Positions 37,067 to 44,710 of a stretch of DNA of 64,000 bases are shown piece after piece. The DNA is taken from contig NZ_JARRAH010000003.1 of NCBI RefSeq assembly GCF_030553305.1, forward strand, positions 176,924 to 240,923, given 5' to 3'. How positions within the stretch are numbered: the first letter of the stretch is position 1; every line of letters starts with the position of its first letter. This DNA comes from Halomarina ordinaria (GTDB lineage Archaea; Halobacteriota; Halobacteria; Halobacteriales; Haloarculaceae). The notes under the pieces were generated by a model. It was not told the origin of the DNA. It ran no database searches and saw nothing but the letters and a program-made list of their open reading frames with translations. The position numbers were made by a program, and so were the translations under genes.

Positions 37067-37486
37067 ATGACGACTGGCCCGACGCGACTGGCCGACGTGA
37101 GTGACGTCCCGGAGACCGGGTCGTACCTGTTCACCGTCCGCGAGGCCGACGGCGGACGCGAGGAGGTCATCCTCGTGCGCCTCGCCGACGGGGTGGCGGC
37201 GTGGAAGAACTTTTGCCAGCACGAGACCGACCAGCGCCTCGACCGCGGGTCCGGGGCGGCGATGCGCGACGGCGAGATACTCTGTCCGAAACACGGGTCG
37301 ATGTTCGACGCCCGGACCGGCTACTGCGACGACGGGAAGGCGGCGGGCGCGACGCTCGTCGAAGTCGAGGTCACGGTCGAGGAGGGGGTCGTCTCTCTCA
37401 CGGACGAGCGCTGCGAGTTCCTCCACGAGGGAGGAATCGAGGAGGACGACGGTATGCCAGGAACGTCGTCGCACCTCTCGTTCTGA
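37067..37486 (+). CDS. Rieske [2Fe-2S] ferredoxin-like protein
   Basis: A 139-residue soluble Rieske protein. Cluster ligands are Cys50 and His52 in FCQHETDQ and Cys73 and His76 in LCPKHGSMFD. It resembles the small Rieske electron carriers used with oxygenases, or those encoded alone in haloarchaea. There is no oxygenase next door; the nearest redox gene is katG, divergent, 265 bases away. The C-terminal tail (HEGGIEEDDGMPGTSSHLSF) is common in the haloarchaeal form. Confidence 0.9.
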   Translation: MTTGPTRLADVSDVPETGSYLFTVREADGGREEVILVRLADGVAAWKNFCQHETDQRLDRGSGAAMRDGEILCPKHGSMFDARTGYCDDGKAAGATLVEVEVTVEEGVVSLTDERCEFLHEGGIEEDDGMPGTSSHLSF

Positions 37487-37791
37487 CGGGGGCGTCAGAA
37501 CCTGCGAACCGGAGGGCCGGCGAGACGCTACGACTCGCCGGCCGGGCGGATGTTGCGATGTCTTCCGTACCTGTCTTGGGGCCGTCGGGGGCGTTTCGCA
37601 CGTCGTCGTGTGCCACCGACGGATAGTCCGTTCGACCCCGCTGTAATGAGTTTTCTGGTGGTTCTGGACGGACGTAACGAACGACGGCCACCGTCGCTGG
37701 TGCCGTCTCTCGCCGGGACTGGCTGTCGTGACAGCTATCGAACCTGCGTCGACGTGGCACGAGCGGTCGCGAACGAGACCGGGAGCACCAC
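37487..37791. other. Convergent intergenic region with the second copy of the dispersed element
   Basis: 305 bases between converging genes. It holds no coding frame with proper start and composition. Its main content is the second 55-base element at 37607-37661. Confidence 0.5.
37607..37661 (+). repeat. Dispersed 55-base element, copy 2
   Basis: Partner of 26696-26750 (44 of 55 identical, no gaps). In this copy ACGGA-TAG-TCCGT forms a perfect small hairpin; copy 1 has one mispair in the same place. The last 18 positions before the end (GTAATGAGTTTTCTGGT) are identical in both copies. Confidence 0.7.
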
Positions 37792-38706
37792 TCAGTCGAC
37801 GCTGACCGTGACGCTGTCCGTGAGCGCCGTCGCGAGGCCGTGACCGTTGCTCACCTGGACGCGCAGCTCGTGTTCCCCCGGGGAGAGGTCGACCGTCCGG
37901 CGAGTCCCGCCGTCGTCGGCGGGGTAGACGTCCTCGCCGTCGGGCATGGGGTCGCCGACGGGGACGGCGTCGGCGTCCACGAGGAGGTGTGCGTACCCGG
38001 TGTTGGGTGCGAGTCCCCCGGCCGGTGCGAGCGAGACACCCTCGCTCACGGCCCACTCGACGCCGACGCGCCGGCCGAGGTAGGCGCCGTCGGGGGGCGT
38101 CTCGACGGTGACCGTGGCGTCGTTCGCCACGACGAGCGAGACCCGGTCGGTGATGTCGGTCGCGCGCTCGGTGCCGTCGGCGACCTGCGCGACGAGTTCG
38201 TGGTCGCCCTCGTCGAGGTCGAGCACCGTCTCGACGCTCCCGTCGTCGAGGTGGACGTGCGCGTCGTCCTCGGGCATCGGCTCGCCCGCGGGGACGGGGT
38301 CGGCGTCGACGAGCAGGTGGAGGTGACCCTCCCCGTCGACGCGCTCGCCGGCCGCCTCGACGGCGAACCCCGACGCGTCGACGAGCACCGTCGGTGAGGT
38401 GTGGGCCGTCCCGCCATCGTTCGGGAGGACGAACGAGACGCTCGCCGCCTCGTCGTAGCGCGCCACCGGCGGCTCCTCCGGTGTCGTCTCGTTCCCCGTC
38501 TCGTTCGCGTCCGACCCGTTCTCGCCCGGCGCGTCCGACGCGCCCGCCGACCCACTCCCGGACGACGCGTTCTCCGCCGGGGTCTCCCCGTCGTCCGCGC
38601 TCCCGTTCCCGCCCGACGTGCCGTCGTCGACGCCCGAGCACCCGGCGAGCGTTCCCAGCCCGACGGTTCCGAGGAGCGTCAGGTATCGTCGTCGTGACTG
38701 TCCCAT
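37792..38706 (-). CDS. Exported lipoprotein with two DUF4399-like domains
   Basis: A 304-residue protein. The N-terminus MGQSRRRYLTLLGTVGLGTLAGCSG has a twin-arginine-like motif and lipobox Cys23. A Gly/Ser/Asn-rich linker of about 55 residues follows, then two similar domains: SVSFVLPNDGGTAHTSPTVLVDASGFAVEAAGERVDGEGHLHLLVDADPVPAGEPMPED... and VTVETPPDGAYLGRRVGVEWAVSEGVSLAPAGGLAPNTGYAHLLVDADAVPVGDPMPDGE.... The pattern HLHLLVD...PVPAGEPMP matches DUF4399 as I remember it. The internal duplication is plain. Role at the cell surface unknown. Confidence 0.8.
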   Translation of the reverse strand: MGQSRRRYLTLLGTVGLGTLAGCSGVDDGTSGGNGSADDGETPAENASSGSGSAGASDAPGENGSDANETGNETTPEEPPVARYDEAASVSFVLPNDGGTAHTSPTVLVDASGFAVEAAGERVDGEGHLHLLVDADPVPAGEPMPEDDAHVHLDDGSVETVLDLDEGDHELVAQVADGTERATDITDRVSLVVANDATVTVETPPDGAYLGRRVGVEWAVSEGVSLAPAGGLAPNTGYAHLLVDADAVPVGDPMPDGEDVYPADDGGTRRTVDLSPGEHELRVQVSNGHGLATALTDSVTVSVD

Positions 38707-38961
38707 GTCGTCGACCCGTAGTCCGGTCGAGCGGATAACGCCTCCGGACGGGTCCCCGTCGCCGGGTGTTCCGACATCTCCCTCCACGAACCATGTCGAC
38801 GTCGTGACCGTTCGGCGCGGCGACGAGGTACGTGACACGTGCAAGCAGACCGTGTAAGGGGAACGCCCGTGTCGTTCGTGATATGCACCGATGTCAGAAC
38901 GACGAGTCCTTCGTCACGGGTGGTCGCCCCGACCCGGGGACGCAACCGGTCGCCTCCAACC

Positions 38962-39099
38962 ATGCCGGGTGAGGACCCCACTCCCGTCGAGCGGGACATC
39001 GTCCTCGACTACGGGACGGCCCGGAAGACGATGCGGGCACTGAACGGGTCGAACGGGCTGCTGGACGCGCTCGACGCCGTGACGCCGATGTACGACTGA
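38962..39099 (+). CDS. Hypothetical very small protein
   Basis: A 45-residue frame, MPGEDPTPVERDIVLDYGTARKTMRALNGSNGLLDALDAVTPMYD, with very high third-position GC and acidic character like true genes here. It has two probable short helices. No family is recognised and the promoter is not obvious. Confidence 0.45.
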   Translation: MPGEDPTPVERDIVLDYGTARKTMRALNGSNGLLDALDAVTPMYD

Positions 39100-39195
39100 C
39101 CGCGCGCCCGGCGCCCGTCTTGCGTCTGCCGCCCGTGTGTTTATTCTCGGAGCCGTTGACCACGACCTGTTCCGAGCACCCACCGGGACGCTCCC

Positions 39196-40746
39196 ATGAC
39201 CGACGACACCACGCGCGCGACGAGCGAGGGGGACGTACTGCCACCGACCGAGTCGGTCTGGCTGGACACGACGCCCGAGACGGCCTACGACCCGCTCCCC
39301 GGCGACACGGACGTCGACGTCTGCGTCGTCGGGGGCGGTATCGTCGGAGTGACGGCGGCGGCCGAACTGGTCGACGCCGGCGAGCGCGTCGCCATCGTCG
39401 AACGCGACCGCATCGTCGAGGGCGTCACCGGCAACACGACCGCGAAGCTCACCGCACAGCACGGACTCGTCTACGCCGACCTGGCCGACACCCTCGGCGA
39501 CGAACTGGCCCGGCGCTACGCCGAGGCGAACCAGCAGGCCATCGCCGACGTCGCCGAGCGCGTCGACCGCCTCGACGTGGTCTGCGACTTCGCGCGGACG
39601 CCGGCCTACACGTACACCCAGACCCCGGAGAAGCGCGACGCTATCGAGGCCGAGGTCGAGGCCGCACGGCGATTCGGCCTCCCGGCCCACCACGTCGAGG
39701 GCGACGAGACGCCCCTCCCCTTCGACGTGGAGGCCGCCGTCCGGGTCGACGAGCAGGCACGGTTCCACCCGCGCGCGTACCTGCTCGCGCTGGCCGAGCA
39801 CGTCGTCGACACCGGCGGGCGCGTCTTCGAGCACACCCGGGCGACCGACGTCGCCCCCGGCGGACGCCCGCGGGTCGTCACCGACCGCGGGACGGTGCGG
39901 GCCGACGCCGTCGTCGTCGCGACGCACTTCCCCGTCCGCGACCGGCGCTTCCTCTTCGCGCGGCTGACCCCCCACCGCTCGTACGCGCTCGTCGTCGAGG
40001 CGAGCGACGCGCCGACCGAGGGGATGTACTACCGGGTCGGCGGCAACGCGACCCGCTCGCTCCGGACGGGCGTCACGGATCGGGAGAACTCCCTCATCGT
40101 CGGCGGCGAGGGCCACCGGACGGGTCAGGGCGACCCCGAGGCGAGCTACCGACGGCTCGCGCACTACGCCCGCGACCGCTTCGACGTCGAGGCGGTCCCC
40201 TACCGCTGGTCGACGCAGGACCTCTCGACGCCCGACGGGGTGCCGTTCGTCGGTCGCGCCGGGCCGGTCACCGACGAGGTGTACATCGCCACCGGCTTCG
40301 GCGGATGGGGGATGAGCAACGGGACGGCCGCGGGCCGACTGCTCGCGGACCTCGTCCTCGACCGCCCGAACCCCTACCGGGAGCTGTACGACCCACGCCG
40401 ACTCTCGCTCTCGGCGCTCCGGACCCTCCTCTCGCACAACGCCGAGACGACGCGGGAGTTCGTCGGCGGGTGGGCGGCGGGCGTGACCGGGTCGGGGCCG
40501 ACGCCGGCGCCCGGCGAGGGTCGGGTGGTCAGGCGCGGCGCGACGCCCGTCGCCGTCTCCCGCGACCGCGGCGGCGAGTTACACGCCGTCTCCGCGGTCT
40601 GTACCCACATGGACTGCGTCGTCGACTGGAACCCGGCGGAGGAGTCGTGGGACTGTCCCTGTCACGGCTCGCGCTTCGCGCCCGACGGGCGCGTCCTCGA
40701 CGGCCCGGCGGTCGAGGACCTCCCGCGGCGGCCGGACGAGGAGTGA
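39196..40746 (+). CDS. FAD-dependent oxidoreductase fused to a Rieske domain
   Basis: A 516-residue two-domain protein. Residues ~38-400 are a DAO-type flavoprotein (VCVVGGGIVGVTAAAELVDAG; IATGFGGWGMSNGTAAGRLLADLVL). Residues ~420-510 are a Rieske domain with Cys469 and His471 (CTHMDC) and Cys487/Cys489 and His490 (CPCHGSRF), including the extra disulfide cysteines of the bc1 type. This architecture is known from gamma-glutamylputrescine-oxidase-like proteins carrying a Rieske tail. It probably oxidises an amine or amino acid and passes electrons through the cluster. It carries its own GTTTATTC promoter box. Confidence 0.9.
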   Translation: MTDDTTRATSEGDVLPPTESVWLDTTPETAYDPLPGDTDVDVCVVGGGIVGVTAAAELVDAGERVAIVERDRIVEGVTGNTTAKLTAQHGLVYADLADTLGDELARRYAEANQQAIADVAERVDRLDVVCDFARTPAYTYTQTPEKRDAIEAEVEAARRFGLPAHHVEGDETPLPFDVEAAVRVDEQARFHPRAYLLALAEHVVDTGGRVFEHTRATDVAPGGRPRVVTDRGTVRADAVVVATHFPVRDRRFLFARLTPHRSYALVVEASDAPTEGMYYRVGGNATRSLRTGVTDRENSLIVGGEGHRTGQGDPEASYRRLAHYARDRFDVEAVPYRWSTQDLSTPDGVPFVGRAGPVTDEVYIATGFGGWGMSNGTAAGRLLADLVLDRPNPYRELYDPRRLSLSALRTLLSHNAETTREFVGGWAAGVTGSGPTPAPGEGRVVRRGATPVAVSRDRGGELHAVSAVCTHMDCVVDWNPAEESWDCPCHGSRFAPDGRVLDGPAVEDLPRRPDEE

Positions 40747-40805
40747 CCCGGCCCCTTGCGGTCGCCGGCGCTCGCCTTTCGTCCCTCGACGTCCAGCGTC
40801 CGACG

Positions 40806-41081
40806 ATGACAGACGAACCCACCGTCGAGGGGACGGAGCGCGGCGACGACTACTACCACGTGCGGTTCCGCGACCCGGACGAGTTCGACGAGATTCGAAC
40901 GCCCGACTGGGCCGGGAACGCCGCGGGGTCCGTCGTCGACGGCAGCGAGGTCCGGACCGGCCGCGAGTCGGGCGACGACGACTGGGAGCTACAGAGCGTG
41001 CTCGTCCCGGTCGACGCCGTCGACGACGAGGACGAGGCGACGGCCCGCGCCCGCGACATCGTCGACGACATCGAGTCCTGA
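40806..41081 (+). CDS. Hypothetical small acidic protein
   Basis: A 91-residue protein, MTDEPTVEGTERGDDYYHVRFRDPDEFDEIRTPDWAGNAAGSVVDGSEVRTG..., strongly acidic with high third-position GC. The segments YYHVRFRDPDEFDEIRTPDWA and WELQSVLVPVDAV look like conserved strands of a small haloarchaeal domain. It follows the FAD-Rieske gene by 59 bases on the same strand. Function unknown. Confidence 0.72.
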   Translation: MTDEPTVEGTERGDDYYHVRFRDPDEFDEIRTPDWAGNAAGSVVDGSEVRTGRESGDDDWELQSVLVPVDAVDDEDEATARARDIVDDIES

Positions 41082-41152
41082 GCCGGTTCACCTCCCCGGA
41101 CGGTGCACGTGCCCGGTGAACCCTTATCGGCGCTCCCGGGAAACGGCCTCCC

Positions 41153-41701
41153 GTGCGACACTTCCTCTCCACGACACGGACCGAACCGCGAACGGGGGCG
41201 GCGTCACCCCCCGGCGACGAGACGCTCGTGGCGGCACTGTTCGACCGGCGACCGGTCCGGCGCGTGGTGACGGGCCTCGTCGCGGGGGCCATCGCGACGG
41301 TCGTGATGTCGTGCTTTCGCGTTCCGCTCTCGCGGGCACCGCCGCCGCCCGCCCGCCTGTGGGCGCTGTACGTCGCCGGGGAGGGTGCCCCCGAGGACTA
41401 CCCCATCGAGGGGTTCGCCCTCCACCTCGTCTACGGCGTCCTCGCGGGGGGCGCCTTCGGTGCGCTCGCGCCCGCCATCGAGGCGGAGTCCGACTACGAG
41501 CGCGAGCGGCGCGGGTCGCTCCTCGGCCTGTGCTACGGCCTCCTGCTCTCCGCGTTCGGGAGCGTCGTACTGATGGACCGTCTCCTCCACCTCGACCTCG
41601 ACGACGACGAGGCGTTCGTCTTCCACCTCGGGCACGTCGTCTACGGCCTCACGCTCGGTACCTGGTTCGGGTCGAACACCCCGCGAGGGTCGCGGACGTG
41701 A
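41153..41701 (+). CDS. Conserved membrane protein
   Basis: A 182-residue protein with four predicted transmembrane segments (VVTGLVAGAIATVVMSCF, LHLVYGVLAGGAFGALAP, LLGLCYGLLLSAFGSVVLM, FHLGHVVYGLTLGTWFG). It begins with GTG 27 bases after a CTTATCGG box. Polar residues in the second and fourth helices (HLVYG, HLGHVVYG) form a repeat typical of an internal duplication. Function unknown. Confidence 0.78.
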   Translation: MRHFLSTTRTEPRTGAASPPGDETLVAALFDRRPVRRVVTGLVAGAIATVVMSCFRVPLSRAPPPPARLWALYVAGEGAPEDYPIEGFALHLVYGVLAGGAFGALAPAIEAESDYERERRGSLLGLCYGLLLSAFGSVVLMDRLLHLDLDDDEAFVFHLGHVVYGLTLGTWFGSNTPRGSRT

Positions 41702-41844
41702 GGCCGAGCGGTCGTCGTCCACGTCGAGACAGCCTCGATTCAGGCCCGATTACGCGCGCCGTGCGATGGAGACCGACCGTCACCGCCGGCCGCCCCGCTC
41801 CATAACTAAACGTCCGTCGGCTGAGTACCAAGCGAGGGACGCCC

Positions 41845-42717
41845 GTGTACGAGAACGTGTTACTCCCCACTGACGGGAGCGAGGAGGCGGTACCGGCTAT
41901 CGACCACGGCCTCGCGCTCGCGTCGCGCTTCGGCGCGACGGTCCACGCGCTCTCGGTCGTCGACCTGCCGTACGCGCGCGAGGACTTCCGGGACGAGTCG
42001 GCGTGGGCCGACGTCTACGAGGTCGAAGAGCGCGAGGCCGAGCGGGCCGTCGAGGCCGTCGAGACCCGCGCGCGCGAGACCGACGCCGACCTCCGGGTCG
42101 TCTCGGCGGTGCCCCACGGCTCGCCGACCCGGGTCATCCTCGAGTACGTCGACGACAACGACGTCGACCTCGTGGCGATGGGTACCCACGGGCGCTCACG
42201 GCTCCGTCGGTTCTTCCTCGGGAGCACGACCGACGGCGTGGTTCGTGCCTCGCCTGCCCCTGTCCTGACGCTCCGGCGGGGGACAGAGACGCCGCGGACG
42301 GCGTACGAGGACGTCCTCGTCGCGACCGACGGCACCCCCGGGTCGACGCGAGCGACCGCGCAGGCGGTGGACATCGCGGCGGCCTACGGGGCGACGCTCC
42401 ACGTTGCCTACGTCGTCGAGACGCGCCACGCCCGCTCGGTCGCGCTGCGCGAGTTCCTCGGTCAGCAGGGGGAGCGCGAACTCGACCGGGTCCGGGCGCG
42501 CGCGGCGGGCGAGGGGGTCCGCTGTTCGACGGCGCTCCTCGACGGCGTCCCCCACGAGGAACTGCTCGCGCACGCGGCGGGCGAGGGGGTCGACCTCGTC
42601 GTCGTCGGGACGCACGGCCGCAGCGGCGTCGAACGCCTCGCCGTCGGGAGCGTCGCGATGCGCGTCGTCCAGGCGTCGGACCTGCCCGTGTTGACGGTGC
42701 GGACGCTCGACGCGTGA
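41845..42717 (+). CDS. Tandem universal stress protein
   Basis: A 290-residue protein with two UspA domains. Domain 1 (1-~140) opens YENVLLPTDGSEEAVPAIDHGLALA and ends LVAMGTHGRSRLRRFFLGSTTDGVVRASPAPVLTLR, a full ATP-binding G-x2-G-x9-G-S/T signature. Domain 2 opens YEDVLVATDGTPGSTRATAQAVDIAAAYG and ends VVVGTHGRSGVERLAVGSVAMRVVQASDLPVLTVR. Starts with GTG. Both domains look able to bind ATP. Typical haloarchaeal general stress protein; partner unknown. Confidence 0.92.
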   Translation: MYENVLLPTDGSEEAVPAIDHGLALASRFGATVHALSVVDLPYAREDFRDESAWADVYEVEEREAERAVEAVETRARETDADLRVVSAVPHGSPTRVILEYVDDNDVDLVAMGTHGRSRLRRFFLGSTTDGVVRASPAPVLTLRRGTETPRTAYEDVLVATDGTPGSTRATAQAVDIAAAYGATLHVAYVVETRHARSVALREFLGQQGERELDRVRARAAGEGVRCSTALLDGVPHEELLAHAAGEGVDLVVVGTHGRSGVERLAVGSVAMRVVQASDLPVLTVRTLDA

Positions 42718-42721
42718 CGGC

Positions 42722-43162
42722 TCAGGTCGTCCGGCGGCCCGTCACCTCCTCGACGTCGAGTTCGAGGACGACGACGTCCACCTCGTCGATGGCCTCGTCG
42801 AACACGCGCAGCGGGCCGAAGCGGTCGTTGATGCCGGCCGCGTCGAAGCGCTCGGCGGCCGCCCCCTCCACCGGACGGAGCGTGCCGGTCGCCACGACGC
42901 TCCACGACTCGTCAGCCCCCTCGACGCCGTAGACCACGAAGCACGCTCGCCGGGTGGTCTCGACGAACGCCAGTTTCTCGCTGTGCGCGTCGTCGCTCAA
43001 CCGGAAGAACACCGAGCCGTCCTCGTAGTGGTGCGAGACGGGGACGGCGTAGGCGTCGTCCCCGTCGGCGAGCGAGAGGACGCCGGCCTCGGCGTCGCGG
43101 AGTCGTCGCTCGACGTCGGCCTCGTCCATCCCCATCGTGTACACGAATTCGATGTGCTCCAT
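42722..43162 (-). CDS. Pyridoxamine 5'-phosphate oxidase-like flavin-binding protein
   Basis: A 146-residue split-beta-barrel protein. MDEADVERRLRDAEAGVLSLADGDDAYAVPVSHHYEDGSVFFRLSDDAHSEKLAFVETTRRACFVVYG is the pattern of the PNPOx-like/nitroimidazole-resistance family, which binds FMN or haem as a dimer. Its stop is five bases from that of the tandem universal stress gene. Function beyond flavin binding is not predictable. Confidence 0.87.
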   Translation of the reverse strand: MEHIEFVYTMGMDEADVERRLRDAEAGVLSLADGDDAYAVPVSHHYEDGSVFFRLSDDAHSEKLAFVETTRRACFVVYGVEGADESWSVVATGTLRPVEGAAAERFDAAGINDRFGPLRVFDEAIDEVDVVVLELDVEEVTGRRTT

Positions 43163-43196
43163 CGTCCGAGCGTTCGTCGCGCACCGAAATCAAGTG

Positions 43197-43316
43197 ATGG
43201 CCCGGGCCGCGGCGTCACGTCTCCGTGGACTCGACGAACTCGTCGTCGACCACCCCGACTTCTCGCACTTCGAGCGCGGCGCCGAACGGCTCACGACGTC
43301 CCGAGAGGAGTCGTGA
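43197..43316 (+). CDS. Possible very small protein
   Basis: A 39-residue frame, MARAAASRLRGLDELVVDHPDFSHFERGAERLTTSREES, below usual gene-calling limits. From codon 12 on, third-position GC and acidic content match real genes here. It could be a small gene or a remnant of a longer one. It converges on the gene ending at 43323. Confidence 0.3.
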   Translation: MARAAASRLRGLDELVVDHPDFSHFERGAERLTTSREES

Positions 43317-43322
43317 CCGGGC

Positions 43323-43721
43323 TCACTCCCCCTGGTTCGCCTCCCCGTCGCTCGGGTCCGACGGCCGGTCGCGTCGCGCTTCGAGCGCCTTCACCCGTTT
43401 CTCCAGGGCGCTGACCCGGGCGTCGAGCGGCGAGGACCACCCTTCGGCGCGGGCGTACTCGTCGGTGTACTCCCCGCCGGGCGCGTCGTGGCCCTCGACG
43501 TACTCCTCGACGAACTCGCTCTCCGTCGGGGTCAGGCCCTCGACGACCTCCCTGGTCCCCTCCCGGTCCGCGTTCTCGACGACCTCGTCGCGGCGGCCGA
43601 GCAGCCAGCGGACGTACGCCTCGCGGTCGTCGAACCCGAGCGTCCGCGCCTCCGTCGCGAGGGCGTCGAGCAACGCCTCCTCGACCGGGAGTTCGAGTGT
43701 TCGCGTGCGCTCGTCGGTCAT
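43323..43721 (-). CDS. Hypothetical protein with RHH-like N-terminus and coiled-coil tail
   Basis: A 132-residue protein. Residues 1-45 (MTDERTRTLELPVEEALLDALATEARTLGFDDREAYVRWLLGRRDEV) look like a ribbon-helix-helix DNA-binding fold: a short strand then two helices. The C-terminus (PLDARVSALEKRVKALEARRDR) is a heptad-patterned coiled coil suited to dimerisation. It may be a small regulator. I do not recognise a named family. Confidence 0.7.
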   Translation of the reverse strand: MTDERTRTLELPVEEALLDALATEARTLGFDDREAYVRWLLGRRDEVVENADREGTREVVEGLTPTESEFVEEYVEGHDAPGGEYTDEYARAEGWSSPLDARVSALEKRVKALEARRDRPSDPSDGEANQGE

Positions 43722-43881
43722 CGTCGTCCTCCGGCGGCGGCCCGTTCGCGGCCGTTCCTCCGCGTTCGGTCCTCGTCGAGACGTGTGGTGGTGACGTCGG
43801 TCATCGGTGGGTGGGTGGGCCTCGACGGCAAATAGCCCTGCGGCGACGTCACCGCGCGCGTGCGTCCCTCGTTGTGGACCG

Positions 43882-44484
43882 TCACTCGCCCTCGTAGTCG
43901 TCGCCGTACTTGAGGAAGAAGTAGGCCAGACCGACGAACCCCGCGACGAGGGCGGCGAGCGCGAGGCCGATGGTCCGCGCGGCGTTCGGGACGCCGGGGA
44001 TGACCCCTTCTTCCTCGTCACCGCCCCCACCCCCCGCCGTCACCTCCACCGTCGCCACCATCCCCACCGACTCGTGCGGGATGCAGAAGTAGTCGTACAC
44101 CCCCTCGACCTCGAACGTGTACTCGTAACGCTCGCCGCCCGGGACGTCACCCTCCGGATAGGCGTCCCGCGCCGCCTCCTCGCCCTCGAAGCCGCCGCTC
44201 GCGAAGTAGGTCGCCGCCGGCGGTATCTCGTCCTCGTACGCCGTCACCGAGTGGCCCACGGTCCCGACGTTCTCCCAGGTGACGGTCGTCCCGGGTGCGA
44301 CGCTGAGTTCCTCGGGGTCGAAGACGAGTTCGTCGGTCATGTCGACGGTCTCGCTGCCCGCCTGGGCGCTCGCTTCTCCCGTCGCACTCGCGCTCGCCGC
44401 CCCGCCGAGTGCTCCCACGCCCAGCGTCCCCCGGACGAACGCGCGTCGCGACAGTCCGTCGCCTCCCCGCTCTCGAACGGCCAT
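43882..44484 (-). CDS. Halocyanin-like blue copper protein, membrane-anchored
   Basis: A 200-residue exported electron carrier. A twin-arginine signal (SRRAFVRGT, residues 12-20) is followed by a plastocyanin-type domain with copper ligands His78, Cys134, His137 and Met142 (GHSVTAY; YFCIPHESVGM). A Gly-rich hinge leads to one C-terminal transmembrane helix (~170-192), so the copper domain faces outside and is held at the membrane. It could serve as acceptor for outer-face dehydrogenases. Divergent from the copper amine oxidase gene, 227 bases away. Confidence 0.92.
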   Translation of the reverse strand: MAVRERGGDGLSRRAFVRGTLGVGALGGAASASATGEASAQAGSETVDMTDELVFDPEELSVAPGTTVTWENVGTVGHSVTAYEDEIPPAATYFASGGFEGEEAARDAYPEGDVPGGERYEYTFEVEGVYDYFCIPHESVGMVATVEVTAGGGGGDEEEGVIPGVPNAARTIGLALAALVAGFVGLAYFFLKYGDDYEGE

Positions 44485-44656
44485 GCCCCGGACCTACCAC
44501 CCCCCGGCCCGAAAACGTGTCGACGAACGGTCACGAACGGGTACTGTCCCGGTGAACGGAAGAGTCCGGTCGGCGAAGCGATGGCTCCGGGACATCGACC
44601 CCCGCTTCTGGGTCGGCCCCCGTGCGAACGGCCCGGGCTGACGATAATTCACGGTA

Positions 44657-44668
44657 CCTGTTAACAGG
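44657..44668. promoter_or_regulatory. Palindrome upstream of the copper amine oxidase promoter
   Basis: CCTGTTAACAGG is a perfect 12-base palindrome, immediately upstream of the TATA-like AAGTTACTTG (about 44674-44683) and 43 bases before the ATG. Placement next to the BRE fits an activator or repressor site. Confidence 0.5.
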
Positions 44669-44710
44669 AGGCGAAGTTACTTGTGGGAACCATCCACGTA
44701 TCTGGACGTC

